Of a stretch of DNA of 64,000 nt, positions 40,090-51,164 are shown in pieces. The stretch's first letter is position 1. The number at the start of each line of letters is the position of its first letter. The stretch comes from Castor canadensis (taxonomy: Eukaryota; Chordata; Mammalia; Rodentia; Castoridae). The position numbers and the translations under genes are program-made. Under the pieces are notes generated by a model. It was not told where the DNA came from. It made no database searches and was given only the letters and a program-made list of their open reading frames with translations. The stretch is taken from the NCBI RefSeq assembly GCF_047511655.1, contig NC_133397.1, forward strand, positions 46,762,001-46,826,000, given 5' to 3'.

Positions 40090-40719
40090 TCCTTTGTCTT
40101 GTTCTTCATCCATTCTTGCATTCTGCTGCCATCTTGGACCAGAGCCACACCCTAAAGACCATGGAGCTGTGAGCAGAATGAGCATACATCTCTGGGGACT
40201 TCATGAAATAGAACTGTTATACCAGTTCTGTACTTCTCACCCCAGGCCCAGTGAGAGAGAATGAAAATTCTATCTTGTTTAAGCCATTGTTATTTTAGGT
40301 TTTCTATTATGTTTACTGGAATTTAATCCTAAATGACACACTGAGGCTTGCTTGTTTAGTTCTTCCTTCAACAGAGCAAGCTGTTCCAGTGTCCTCCCAT
40401 AAGCCTTTTTTTTTTAAGCTACAAAGGTTTTGTTTCTGGGGCTGCTGCAAAGAACTGTACCAACCAAGAGAAGGTTTAGAATGTCAGTGTCACAGCGAAG
40501 CTCTCTATCATAGCCAGAGACGGATGACTACCTCCTCCAGCCCAGAGCTCTCCACAGAGGAGACACTGTACACCCTTGAGGCATTTAGGAAACTTGAAGA
40601 CCCATTTTTGGTTTGTTAGAAGTGAAACCCATATATCAGAAAGTAGTTCTGTGAATTGAATAAGACTTTTGTATGTCTTGTAGGACATTTATGTAAGTAT
40701 TTACTTTTAATTTTCTTTT

Positions 40720-40803
40720 CTTTTTTTTGCAGTGCTAGGGATTGAACTCAGAGCCTCATGCATGCTGGGCAAGCACTCTACCACTGAGTTACACCTTCCA
40801 GCC
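40720..40803 (-). repeat. ID-like SINE monomer
   Basis: TTTTTTGCAGTGCTAGGGAT, GAGCCTCATGCATGCTGGGC, CTCTACCACTGAGTTACACC. Confidence 0.92.
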
Positions 40804-41339
40804 CTATTTTTACACACTTTTAAGATCACAAATTTTCTAAGAGTACAATTATTGTATAAATCAAAGGGAAGTTGTACATTATTTTCTAGGGAACTTTACC
40901 TAGAGTCATTGCTATTGTGAAACTGTCTTGGATGACTGCACTTGCTCACAGTGTTTGAGTCTCCAGGACAAGGAGTTACTTTCTATACTTGAGGCTATTG
41001 CTTTCACAGTGACTCTACACACAAATGTAAACCTATCAGTGAGTAAGACTTACATTCTGTGATAGACATTACCTTATTATAAATTATTATTTACCCCTTA
41101 TTTTATATAGTTAGATCATTAAAATGATTTGTGCAAATTTCATTACTTACGAATTCCATTTTAAGATAGTAAAGGACACATTATAAAATATGTTATAAAC
41201 AGGGGATATTGGCCTGTTAGAGCCTTACCCAGTAAATATGAGCATAACCCACGAGGCTGGTGGCGTAACATCTGGAGGACGTTGAGTCTGTTTCCTACAG
41301 GTAGGCACGCATGCTTCGGACCTGGGATAGAGCATAGCC
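40804..41339. other. No recognised feature
   Basis: Unassigned sequence up to the L1 target site. Confidence 0.5.
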
Positions 41340-41354
41340 TTAAAGGATTCCCTT

Positions 41355-41697
41355 TTTTTTTTTTTAATTTTTATTTTATTCATATGTGCATACAATGTTT
41401 GGGTCATTTCTCCCCCCTTCCCCCCGTCCGCTCCCATACCCTCCCCCCACTCCCTTCCTTCCCCTTACCCCTCACTTCCAGGCAGAAACTGTTTTGCCCT
41501 TATCTCTAATTTTGTTGTACAGAGAGTATAAACAATAATAGGAAGGACCAAGGTTTTTTGCTAGTTGAGATAAGGATAGCTATACAGGGAGTTGACTTGC
41601 ATTGATTTCCTGTGCGTGTGTGTTACCTTCTAAGTTAATTCTTCTCGAACAACCTTTTCTCTAGTTCCTGGTCCCCTTCTCCTATTGGCCTCAGTTG
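41355..41697 (-). mobile_element. 5'-truncated young L1 3' end, antisense, perfect 15-bp TSD
   Basis: Poly-T at 41353-41365 (reverse A tail), then 'attcatatgtgcatacaatg', a C-rich tract (reverse of the G-rich 3' UTR) and 'gtgtgttaccttctaagtta'. TTAAAGGATTCCCTT flanks both ends (41340-41354 and 41698-41712). Its text matches the reverse complement of 10763-11060. Confidence 0.96.
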
Positions 41698-41712
41698 TTA
41701 AAGGATTCCCTT

Positions 41713-42454
41713 GATAAAGCTCAGAGTTTTGATAGATGTCTCTTTAGCCTCAGCATTGCCCTGACCTGACCTCCTACACCATGGATTAGATCTGTCATTG
41801 TGCAGTGAGTTATTTGGTGCTGACCTCACACATCAGCCATCTCTTCATCACACTGTGACATTGGAAATATGTATTTTTAGATGCTGATACCAGGTAAACC
41901 TACATGAAAAAATAAATCTGGTTCCATTTTTACTTTCTGAACAGGATATCATTAGCATATTTTCAATATGAACAGGGACTGTCATATACCATATGTTATT
42001 TGCCATATGGCATTATGCCTGTTTCAAGGCATATTTTAATATAGCACAAAGGCAAAGAGGTTTAATTGGAAATGTTGAACATGCACTGTACTTTTGACTT
42101 TCTGGTTTTCATTCAGGAAGCCTAACTTAGCTTTCTACATGAATGCCATGGAATGAACTATCAACGAATTAACTAGAAAAGTTAACTGAGCAAGAGAATT
42201 TTAGGCAAAATAAAACCATTAGAATTTTTAGCTCAATCTAGGCACGATCTCAGCAATTTTGCAGTTGAAGGTCATTTTAGCGGGTGGACAAAGGAAAAAA
42301 AAAAAAAAGCTGAGGAACAGTCTGACTGCCAAGAAAATAGGAAAACATTTTTCCCCTATTCTAATTATTAAAGGCTCAGGAATTAAATTATTCTTTAACT
42401 TTACCGAATCATGCAACCATCATCATAAACCATTTTTTCAATTTATTTGTTTAT
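41713..42454. other. No recognised feature
   Basis: AT-rich unassigned sequence with A run at 42296-42308. A 116-codon frame crosses it but runs into the next SINE. Confidence 0.5.
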
Positions 42455-42570
42455 TCATTTTTTTTAAAGACACTTTCGTTATGTTGCCCAGGCTGACCTC
42501 AAACTGCCAATCCTCCTGCCTCAGCCTTCTAGGTAGCTGGGATTACAGGTGTGTAACACCATGCCCAGCA
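42455..42570 (-). repeat. B1-like SINE monomer
   Basis: CTTTCGTTATGTTGCCCAGG, CTCCTGCCTCAGCCTTCTAG, GGTGTGTAACACCATGCCCA. Confidence 0.9.
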
Positions 42571-42614
42571 AGAATTAAACTGTTTAAAGCTCTGTATACC
42601 ATATTTTAGACGCA

Positions 42615-42765
42615 TTCATTAATTTAAGAAATATCAACTGAGGCCCTTCTATGTGTCAATCACTATGTTGGTTCCTAGGCGGGGAAATGGTAAGAAAAGA
42701 TAGATGAATCCCTGGCCTCATGGAGTTTATAAGCTAGTGGGGAAGACAGACACTAATAATTTTAA
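42615..42765. repeat. Ancient mammalian repeat-like cassette
   Basis: 'ttctatgtgtcaatcactat', 'ggcctcatggagtttataag' and 'tagtggggaagacagacact' fit a common old cassette, as at 27925. Confidence 0.45.
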
Positions 42766-43940
42766 AACCTCTATGATTCTAAAGTTACAAACAGAATTAA
42801 GTACTCTTAAGGAAAGGCATACAACACTGACTACACCAGATTATATTCTATTAGTCCCTTAGGTCCATCCTCCATCTTTCTAGTCTTTCTTGACCCTGCT
42901 CTGTCCCTCTGGCCTCAGTTGGGTTTGACCAATGAGAGGCACCAGCAGGAGCTGGGAGGATGTTTTGCCAAGTGAAATCAGGCCACTCTCTCCACTCCTT
43001 TCCAGAAGTCCTGGAGACTGACTTCTTTTCTTTGCTGAGGGCCACAGCTATTCTCTCTGGGTTCCAGGATCCTCCATCTCCTTACTCCTTCAGGTGAAGG
43101 AGTGATAAGGCCTCCTGCTCTTGCTGACTTAGATTGCTTCATTCCGGCTGCTTAGTTTCCTTATTGAATTCACCTGTGAATGTGCCATCCTTTTCCTGCC
43201 AGGACCCCGACACTGGCCTAGACTAGAGGAGGAGGGTGGGGTGGCTGGTATGAGGGAGCTTTGTAGGCAGAGGGAAATCTCCATAGGGGAAATATGTGAA
43301 GGAAGAACAGTGTAGCTGGAACCTAGAAAGGAAGGAGATGATGATGATGAAAGGGGAGGGCAGGGCCAAATCATAGGTCATAGAGGATGCTTTTTGTTTT
43401 ATCTCCTCTCTCTTTCTCTCCTTTTCTTTCTTGTTTTTTTTTGGGGGGGGGGGAAGGTTGCTGCTCAGCATTTGAACACCTTGTTGTGCATGGGCATTCC
43501 CCACTTTGAATCTTGGTAGGAAACCAGATGGCCTCTTATTGTAGACCCAGGTGTTAAGGTGTGGCACATGACCTTGCCTCAGCCGGTCAGGGGCACCCAC
43601 TCAGTCTTTGGTTTGAGAGCCAGCTGCACAGAAGCAAGAAATTCTCTTCTGTCTCAGCAGGTGTGGTTCCCAGTGCGGGCTGCGGCATCCATTTCTTCAG
43701 CCTGGCCCCAGTCCCCTGATGATCCTATCCCTTACAACTTTCATTCTGGGCTGAGTGGGCCCAGGCAATTTCTTCCTCATGCCGATATCTTTTTCATACA
43801 CTTCTTTGCTTTTAAATCAGCCAGAGTCAATTTGTATTGTTGATAACTAAGAACCCTGATAACTAAGTGCACTGTGGTAACTAGGAACACTGCACCTTAT
43901 AGGTCAGGCTATGTAATTTGACTTTAATCATAATAACAAA
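42766..43940. other. Mostly unassigned; poly-T/poly-G junction
   Basis: No repeat I can name, apart from a T-run meeting a G-run at 43433-43453 inside a pyrimidine-rich patch (43385-43440). Open frames of 81-125 codons overlap each other on both strands without motifs. Confidence 0.5.
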
Positions 43941-43949
43941 AGGAGGGAT

Positions 43950-44045
43950 GGAGGTGAGGCTCCAGAGGTAGAGCACTTACCTAGCAAGTGCAAAGCCCTG
44001 AGTTCAAACCTCAGTACTGCCAAAAACCAAACCAAACCAACAACA
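43950..44045 (+). repeat. ID-like SINE monomer
   Basis: GGGATGGAGGTGAGGCTCCA, AGCACTTACCTAGCAAGTGC, GAGTTCAAACCTCAGTACTG, ACCAAA tail. Confidence 0.9.
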
Positions 44046-44065
44046 AAAGAAACCGTGAAGGTATT

Positions 44066-44158
44066 TTCTTTTTTCCCATTCCTTCTTCTCCTTCCCTCCC
44101 TTCCTACTTTCCTTCCTTCCTTCCTCCCTTTGTTCCTTCCTTCCTTCCTTGGCCTCCT
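44066..44158. repeat. Pyrimidine-rich (TTCC-type) tract
   Basis: CTTCCTTCC-type repeats broken by single purines; low-complexity. Confidence 0.85.
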
Positions 44159-44935
44159 TTGTTTAAATCCTTGATTGCTACCAAGATCTTATTGGCTGAT
44201 CGCAGTGATTTTCCCATTCTCTTCTGCTTTTGTATACGAGCACAAACTTGGTAGAGTTGGACGACAAATTGCACATAAATTTTCTTCAGCTCCAGACTGA
44301 GTTGAAAGCACGTTTTAGCACTTGGCTCTCCCCATGAGAAACCCAGCTGGTCTCTGAGTCAGCTGAGAAGCAGGATTCAGTGCTGGGGATTCATCTGCAG
44401 TGCTCAATTCGACACATCCTGGAGCTCGTGTGAGTAGGAGGAAGACCATTTTAGAGAAGCCAGAATTGGACTGCCATCTGCCATCCAGGGGCTTGCTTCT
44501 TACACATAACTGCTGAATAAAACACCTAACAGGCGCTACTGCAAAGCAACATGCAGCGTCTCCATTCATGAGAAAACACGAAGGACATGTTTCCATGTCC
44601 TCTGACCTGAGTTTCTGCGTCCTCAGTTGAAAGAATTATTGTGACAATAATTCACGTATTGTGAATTCGCTTATTGTGAAACCTCAGCACTTATGCTAGG
44701 CTCTAACATCAGGAAATTGGAAAACTAGTATTTGCTGCTTACTGGTGTCCCCAGCCTCCTCAATGGGAGTCAGGCATATTTAATATGACTTCTGAACATG
44801 AGTTATTACAATTTTCCCAACCAAAGTCATACAATTTCCATTCATTCCACTCTTATTCTGCACCAATTACTCTGCCAGCCACTAATACATATTTCTGCAC
44901 CTGCTGTGCACCACCCACACACCATGCATCCAATT
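44159..44935. other. No recognised feature
   Basis: Unassigned sequence. A 93-codon minus-strand frame (44315-44596) has no motif I recognise. Confidence 0.45.
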
Positions 44936-44937
44936 AA

Positions 44938-45131
44938 CTCTTTTTTTTTTTTTTTTTTTGCAGTTCTGGGGCCTACACCTTGAGCCACTCCACCAGTCCT
45001 TTTTTTGTGATGAGTTTTTTCAAGATAGGGGCTTTTGAACTATTTGCCCAGGGCTGGCTTTGAACCGAGATCCACCTGATCTCTGCCTCCTGAGTAGCTA
45101 GGTTTACAGGTGTGAGCCACCGGCATCTGTC
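44938..45131 (-). repeat. Dimeric B1-like/ID SINE (type A), ID half deleted internally
   Basis: Poly-T at 44941-44959, CAGTTCTGGGGCCTACACCT (about 30 bp of the ID half lost), linker TTTTGTGATGAGTTTTTTCA, full B1-like half. Confidence 0.9.
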
Positions 45132-45139
45132 TCCATTTA

Positions 45140-45260
45140 ACGCTCACTGAGCCACATGAAGTCAGTATCGCCAACCCTGTTTTACACATCAGGAAATTGA
45201 GGTCCACATCTAGAAATCCAAGGCTTATGCCAAATCACTGTGCCACAAAACCAGCTGACT
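45140..45260 (+). repeat. MIR SINE fragment
   Basis: 'gccaaccctgttttacacat', 'caggaaattgaggtccacat' and 'tgccaaatcactgtgccaca' follow MIR 3' order. Confidence 0.6.
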
Positions 45261-45599
45261 TCTCATTTGTTTCTCTCCTTTACTGTGTGTCCTCTCACCT
45301 GGTATCAATCCAGCATGTGTTATATTCCAGTATTTTGAAGTTGAAGACATCCCTATTTAATAGAGATAAAAGCATAGACAAATGAATAAGGAGAGTGAGG
45401 AGTTAAAGAAGTAAGTAATTAAAGGAATTTAAAATTTAATTGCTAAAGGAAGTCATCAGGATCGGATCAATCCAGAAGTTGACCATTCTTCAATGGATTC
45501 CTCCATTTTACTCCCCTGTTATAAATTAGGGTAAGAAATAGGGTTAGAAGATTCTGTAAACATCTGACTAGCTTCATCACAATAAAGGGGAAAACCCAG

Positions 45600-45795
45600 A
45601 CCTGGAGTCAAAAGGTAGGATTTGCATTTGAGCTTGACATCCTAGTTTTAATGCCAGTTGTTATGAATTTGTGCAAATCACTCAACATCTCAGAACTTCT
45701 GTCTCCTCCGATGGTAAAGCCATCATATGACATTTATGCGAATAAATAACATTTACAGAAATGATTTAAAAGCAGTAAAGCATTAGATAATGCAG
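45600..45795 (+). repeat. MIR SINE
   Basis: 'gacctggagtcaaaaggtag', 'gtgcaaatcactcaacatct', 'cagaacttctgtctcctccg' and 'taaaagcagtaaagcattag' are in MIR order from 5' half to 3' half. Confidence 0.75.
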
Positions 45796-45915
45796 ATATT
45801 TTCAACTTACCTGAGGCCCTAAAGGTTGAATATCTGGAGGTCGAATCTAGGGCAAATGATATCTGAATTCCTATACACAGAACAACATCCCCGACAGCGA
45901 TACCAGCCAGGAAGG

Positions 45916-45957
45916 GTGTGTGTGTGTGTGTGTGTGTCTGTGTGTCTGTGTCTGTCT
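45916..45957. repeat. (GT)n microsatellite
   Basis: GT run with GTCT interruptions, adjoining the reversed tail of the next SINE. Confidence 0.95.
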
Positions 45958-46072
45958 TTGTTTGAGGCAGGGGCTCATTATGTACCCTAGGCTGCCCTCA
46001 CCCTTGCAGTCCTTCTGCCTCAGCCTCCCAAGTGCTGGGATTATAGATTTGCACCACAACACCCAGCATCAT
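45958..46072 (-). repeat. B1-like SINE monomer
   Basis: TTTGTTTGAGGCAGGGGCTC, CTTCTGCCTCAGCCTCCCAA, GTGCTGGGATTATAGATTTG. Confidence 0.9.
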
Positions 46073-47285
46073 GGTAGCTTTTATATTTGTTAAATCCTCC
46101 CATTTTACTTATTTTTCTATTGCAACGGAGCCATGACGCATTGCCAGTGGTATAAAATTTTCATTATGAGAAGCTGAAATAAAAGGTTCTTATTGTCAGA
46201 AATAAAAAGAGGATTTACTTCCTCCTTGCCCTGTGCATTTCCGTCTTTAGAATACCTTTGCTTAAGACCATTTATGGGAAAAAATGTAACTGTGGTTAAA
46301 TTTAGCAGAGTGTTGAAGATGGGACTAGGAGAATGTATTTAGAGAGAACGCCTACCTAACATGAATTGTTATCTGCTAGGAAAAAAATGGGTTTCAGGTA
46401 TTCCTAGAACTCAGTCTGGCAAGTTATTATCATTAAAGAGAAAGTCTGCAGTAACTGTATCTAAAATTCTTTCTTTCAGCATCTCAACTATGAATTTATT
46501 TCTAAAAGTGATTCATTTAATGAACTCTCAAGAGAAAGTAAAACTTAACAAAACAACACATAATTATCAGCTCAGAGACTCTTTAGAGATAACGTTTAGA
46601 TTGCTTGCTTTCTTATTAGTCTAAGTACTCTTGATTATCCTTAATATAAAATAGTTTTAGCTCTATTTGCCTACCTCATAGGATTTAAGCAAAACATTAA
46701 GGGAAGAAAAGTGAGCACACATTGCTTGGAGTGACATTTTATTCTACAGGTGTATTTTGGCAGGTGAGTCCAGTCAAATGTGTTCCTCATAAGTTGGCAG
46801 AGCTTACTATTACACTATTTCATTGTGATCGATAAGATAAATAATCATACACACGTTATTTGAGAAAAAAGCTGCAGGTAAATGCATGCATTGATAAGGT
46901 CATGTTAGGTGGTGTGATGAAGTTTTACTTTAAATCTCCTTGTTAATTTCAAGTATTTAATTTATAAAACATTATTTATAATATACAGGAAAAGCATAAA
47001 ATACAAGCATGTGGGTAAGGTATCCATAAGCAGACCATAAGCAACAGGAATACTTGTCTAACTGAAGAGGGTTTTGTTTTCACTTTGTTTTGCTTTGCGG
47101 AAGAACACAATTCAGTTAGTAAGAACAATTAGCCAAATACTGATAGGTGGCCATGCTTAGACTGAGCATAAACTGTTCAAGATTGTCAGGGATATCTATG
47201 AAATGCTTAAAATAAAGAAAAAAGTGTGGTATTTAATAGTGATTTTTAAAATTAGCTATGGCATTATGCAAAATGGCAATCTTTT
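46073..47285. other. Repeat-poor unassigned stretch
   Basis: About 1.2 kb of AT-rich sequence with no named repeat. The 87-codon frame at 46361-46624 has no motif. Confidence 0.5.
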
Positions 47286-47288
47286 CTT

Positions 47289-47385
47289 TTCCTTCCTTCC
47301 TTCCTTCCTTCCTTCCTTCCTTCCTTCCTTCCTTCCTTCCTTCCTTCCTTCCTCCCTCTCTCCCTCCCTATCTCCCTCCCTGGTG
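47289..47385. repeat. (TTCC)n microsatellite
   Basis: At least fifteen near-perfect TTCC units, then CCTCCCTCTC variants. Placed at the reversed tail of an ID. Confidence 0.97.
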
Positions 47386-47460
47386 TTGGGGATTGAATTC
47401 AGGACCTCGAACATACTAGCCATGTGCTCTACCACTGACCTACACATCCCCAGTTCCAAG
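47386..47460 (-). repeat. ID-like SINE monomer
   Basis: GGGGATTGAATTCAGGACCT, GTGCTCTACCACTGACCTAC. Confidence 0.9.
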
Positions 47461-47477
47461 AAATGAGTGGGTTGAGC

Positions 47478-47603
47478 ATTTTTATTTTTTAATTTGAACA
47501 TAGAATCTTGCTATGTTGCCAAAGCTGATCTCGGACTCCTGGGCTCAGGCAATCCTGGCTCAGCCTCCCAAGTAGTTGGGATTATAGACTTGTACCCAAC
47601 TTC
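47478..47603 (-). repeat. B1-like SINE monomer
   Basis: ATAGAATCTTGCTATGTTGC, CAGCCTCCCAAGTAGTTGGG, GGGATTATAGACTTGTACCC. Confidence 0.87.
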
Positions 47604-47619
47604 AAAAATCACAATTCTG

Positions 47620-47789
47620 AGCCGGCTCATGTCCTAGCCTCAGGAGGCAGACAGAGATCAGGAGGAATGCAATTTGAAGCCAGCCTGGGCAAATAGTTTG
47701 TAAGACTCGAAAAAAACCCATCACAAAAAAAAGCTGGTGGAGTCGCTCAAGGTGCAGGCCAAGTTCAAGCCCTAGTACTGCAAAAAAAA
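47620..47789 (+). repeat. Dimeric B1-like/ID SINE (type A) with perfect 16-bp TSD
   Basis: AAAAATCACAATTCTG flanks it exactly (47604-47619 and 47790-47805). The left half lacks its first bases, and the ID half carries the GGTGCAGGCC internal deletion. Confidence 0.93.
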
Positions 47790-47805
47790 AAAAATCACAA
47801 TTCTG

Positions 47806-47892
47806 GGCTGGTGGAATGGCTCAAGTGATAGAGCACCTGTCTAGCAAATGTGAGACCCTGAGTTCAAACCCCAGTACCATGGAAAAAAAAGA
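47806..47892 (+). repeat. ID-like SINE monomer
   Basis: GGCTGGTGGAATGGCTCAAG, AGCACCTGTCTAGCAAATGT, GAGTTCAAACCCCAGTACCA, A tail. It begins at the very end of the neighbour's TSD, so it was already there when the dimer landed beside it. Confidence 0.92.
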
Positions 47893-48306
47893 CAATTCCT
47901 ATTGAGTCAATAACATAATTTACCTTTTATGAACAAACAGGTGACCTTTTGTCCTTTTATTCATTAATATGATTTGTATCTGTCTAGGGATTACTGAGTC
48001 TCTGCTCCAGAGTCCCATGGAGTTTCAGAACTTGGAAATCAGCTACATTCTGACTTGGAATTCTGTTTAGCTCATCTTCCATTGCCAGTCTTTAGGATTC
48101 CTGATACTAAATGGTCAGCATCAAAATGACAGTGACCAGAGAGGTGAGGCTTTAAATAACCCAACCAGGAGAATTGATTTGGTTTTGTCATATTTGGGTA
48201 TAATCTGCCTGACATTCCTCCCGTACCCCAACTTTCCCAAGAACTCGCACAAATGTTCCCCATTGTCCAAACAAAGCAAAATATGAGATGAATAGAAAGA
48301 TTCATG

Positions 48307-48499
48307 CCAGGTGCTGGTGGCTCACGCCTGTAATCCTAGCTGCTCAGGAGGCAGAGATCAGGAGGGTTGCAATTCTAAGCCAGTCCAGGGCAAATAGTTC
48401 GTGAGACCCTATCTTGAAAAAAAAAATCACAGAAAAGGGCTGGTGGAGTGGCTCAAGGTATAGACCCTGAGTTCAAACCCAGTACTAAAAGAAAAAAAA
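48307..48499 (+). repeat. Dimeric B1-like/ID SINE (type A) with 11-bp TSD
   Basis: AAAGATTCATG flanks it exactly (48296-48306 and 48500-48510). Close to the local consensus, so among the younger copies. Confidence 0.94.
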
Positions 48500-48510
48500 A
48501 AAGATTCATG

Positions 48511-49070
48511 TGTTGCCATCATATTTAGAACACAATGAGAATGACCAGCTGATGAAAATGCTTGTGGGTCAGTAAGGTTTTGATGCAGCTATGTGGCTGG
48601 CATAATTAAAGTTAGTAAGTTATATGTGTTTGAAAACATTAGCCACTAACATCCTGTGCTGGAAATGAACAGACTACTTCTATGGGATAAGTTAAAGATC
48701 AAAATGTTATGTGTTCCTTCTGAAGAAAAAAATGCATCTGGGATTTGTTGTGCAGTAGTCAAGTCATGATTGATAACATGTCTTTTAATGAGGATTCCAG
48801 AATCCTAATTAGAGTCAAACCTCTGCAGTGATTTAAATTGAAGATCAGGCAAGTGTGTTTGTAAGAATGATTTTGCACTGAGCCTTAGTATCTGCTCTTC
48901 CTCTGCATTTTATACTCTGCTTCTAGAAGTAAGGGTCTTTCCCAACTTAACTCTCTTAAATATTAATCCACAATCCCAGCATGATTTAACATATACTATT
49001 TCAAAATTGGTAAAGACTGCACCAATTAAACCCTCTGAGTTCCAAAGAATCCCTATTTATTTATGTATTT
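48511..49070. other. No recognised feature
   Basis: Unassigned AT-rich sequence. Confidence 0.5.
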
Positions 49071-49072
49071 AC

Positions 49073-49268
49073 CTTTTTTTGCAGTACTGAGGCTTGAACT
49101 CAGGGCTTCACACTTGCTAGGCAGGCACTCTACCACTTGAACCACTTTGTCAGCTTTTCGTTGTGTTAGGTTTTTTCAAAATAGGATCTTGCAAACTATT
49201 TGCCCAGGCTGGCTTTGAACGACTGTCCTGACCTCTGCCCCCTGAGTAGCTAGAATTACAGTTGGCTT
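49073..49268 (-). repeat. Dimeric B1-like/ID SINE (type A)
   Basis: Antisense: TTTTTTGCAGTACTGAGGCT, linker GTTGTGTTAGGTTTTTTCAA, B1-like half ending at GTAGCTAGAATTACAG. Confidence 0.92.
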
Positions 49269-49811
49269 GATACTCTTAGTTACTTTATAAACTATAGTCT
49301 AATTTTAAGTGACCTCTAAATAAAAATAAAATATATCAGATTCTTTTCAAAATAATAAATAATAAAGTATATGTTTTTATGATAATAAAAAGCAATAAAT
49401 CAGGACTAGCAAGGAACTTTCACAATCTAATAAAAGTCATTTCTGAGAAGCTCATTGGTAACATTATAATTACTGATGAAAGACTGAATGCTTTCCCCAT
49501 AAGATAAGGAATAAGACAAGGATGTCTGTTTTCAACACTGCTGTTCAACACTGCACTAGAAGTTCCAGTCAGGATCATTATGCAAGAAAAGGAAATGAGG
49601 CATCCAGATTGGAAGGGAACAGTAAAACTATCTCTGTTTACAAATGGCATAATCTTGTAGGTAGGAAATCCAAAGGAGTTCACAAAAAGAACCCCTTAAA
49701 GCTAGTAAATTCAACAAGGTGGCAGCATATAAGATCAAAATGTAAAAATAAATTGTATTTATATACATAGCAATGAAGAATCCCAAGATGATGCTAAGAA
49801 AATAATTCCTA

Positions 49812-49925
49812 GGTAGGCATGGTGGTTTACACCTGTAATTCCAGCAGACAGGAGGCTGAGGCAGGAGAATCCTGAGTGTGAAGCCAGTCTGAGCTACACA
49901 GTGAGATTTTGTCTCAGCCATACAC
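49812..49925 (+). repeat. B1-like SINE monomer
   Basis: GGCATGGTGGTTTACACCTG, GAGGCTGAGGCAGGAGAATC, GAGCTACACAGTGAG. Inside the L1. Confidence 0.88.
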
Positions 49926-49947
49926 ACCCCAAAATAAAGAAAACAAT

Positions 49948-50045
49948 TTACCACTGGGGATATAGCTTAAAGGTAGAGTGCTTGCCTAGCATGTGCCAGG
50001 TCCTAGGTTCAATCCTCAACACTTAAAAAAAAATAAAAAAGGAAG
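49948..50045 (+). repeat. ID-like SINE monomer
   Basis: CTGGGGATATAGCTTAAAGG, GCTTGCCTAGCATGTGCCAG, TAGGTTCAATCCTCAACACT, A tail. Confidence 0.92.
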
Positions 50046-50369
50046 AAAACAATTTCATGTGCAGTAGAACAAAAAGGAATAAAATACTTAAGAATGAATT
50101 TAGCAAAAGAAGAACCTTAAGTTCTGAAAACTGCAAAACTTTGTTGAGAAAAAAGAATACTTAACCAAAAGGAAAGCCATATTGTATTCACAGATCAGAG
50201 ACAATGTTGTTAAGATGACAATACTTTTCAAATTTTTCTAGAGAATCTGTGCAGGCTTTATCAGAATCTTGGGAGTTTTTTTTTTTTGTTTGCTTTTTTT
50301 GTTTTGTTTTGGTTTGGTTTTTTAATGAAATTGAATCTGGAAACACAAGGGATTCTAATAATCTCTTTG

Positions 50370-50421
50370 TTTTTTGTTTTCTGTAGGGGTGGGGATTGAA
50401 CCCAGGACCTCACACATTCTC
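50370..50421 (-). repeat. ID-like SINE fragment
   Basis: GTAGGGGTGGGGATTGAACC and CAGGACCTCACACATTCTCC; the rest is missing. T/G-rich reversed tail at about 50278-50322. Confidence 0.75.
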
Positions 50422-50932
50422 CAATCTTGAGAAAGAACAAAGTTTAAGGGCGCCTATTTCCTGACTTTAAGACTTACTACAAAGCTACATTAATCAAAAC
50501 AGTGTGGCATGAGCAACAGGCCAGACATACAGATCAATAGTATAGAGTGGAGAATCCAAGAAATACATTCGTAATTAATGGTTAGTTAATTTTTGGCAAG
50601 GGTTTCAACACAATGAAATGGGGGAAAGAAAAGTCTTTTCAACAAATGGGGCTGGGACTCGTAGGTATCAACATATGAAAGAATAAAGTTGGACTCCTAC
50701 CTCACACCATAAATAAAAATGCACTTAGAATGGATCAAAGACCTATCTATCAGAGCTAAAAGTACAAAATTTTTAGAAAAAATAAATAAATATCTTTGTG
50801 ACCTTGAAATAGATAATGTTTTCTAAGGTATAATGCCAAAACCACAAACAACAAAGTAAAAAATAAATTGGATTTCATCAAAATGAAAATCTTTGAGCTT
50901 CAAAAGACAGCACCAAGAAAGTAAAAAAAGGC

Positions 50933-51122
50933 AGGCATCAGACGCTGGCTCCTGTAATCCTACCTATTCAGGAGGCAAAGATTCGGAGGATTACAATTTG
51001 AAGCCAGCCCAGGCAAATAGTTTGAGAGACCCTATCTCGAAAATACCCAACACAAAAAGGACTGATGGAGTGGCTCAAGTGGTAGAGTGCCTGCCCCAAA
51101 CCACACCACCAAAAAAAACCAG
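50933..51122 (+). repeat. Dimeric B1-like/ID SINE (type A)
   Basis: TGGCTCCTGTAATCCTACCT, CCAGCCCAGGCAAATAGTTT, linker 'gaaaatacccaacacaaa', ID half with its middle shortened at GTGCCTGCCCCAAACC. Confidence 0.9.
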
Positions 51123-51164
51123 AGAGAGATAATGGAATGATAGAAAAAAATTTCAAACCTTATA

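Larger units (their letters stand above)
39500..40350. repeat. Old LTR-like repeat carrying MER2 (tentative)
   Basis: 'ggcacagccatgtaactaag', 'ctttggccactgagatataa', 'ctgctgccatcttggacc' and, at the end, 'atcttgtttaagccattgtt' fit one old mammalian repeat interrupted by MER2. The family name is not certain. Confidence 0.45.

Noticed and set aside
43223-43600. 125-codon minus-strand frame
   Set aside because: Overlaps other frames on both strands, crosses a poly-T/poly-G junction and shows no domain.
47289-47385. Regular short repeats that might suggest an array such as CRISPR
   Set aside because: 4-bp tandem units without spacers, in a mammalian setting: a microsatellite.
49420-49810. Reverse-transcriptase-like coding relic
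   Set aside because: It is an old L1 ORF2 piece. The catalytic-loop Asp residues are lost and all frames are broken, so it is listed as a mobile-element remnant only.
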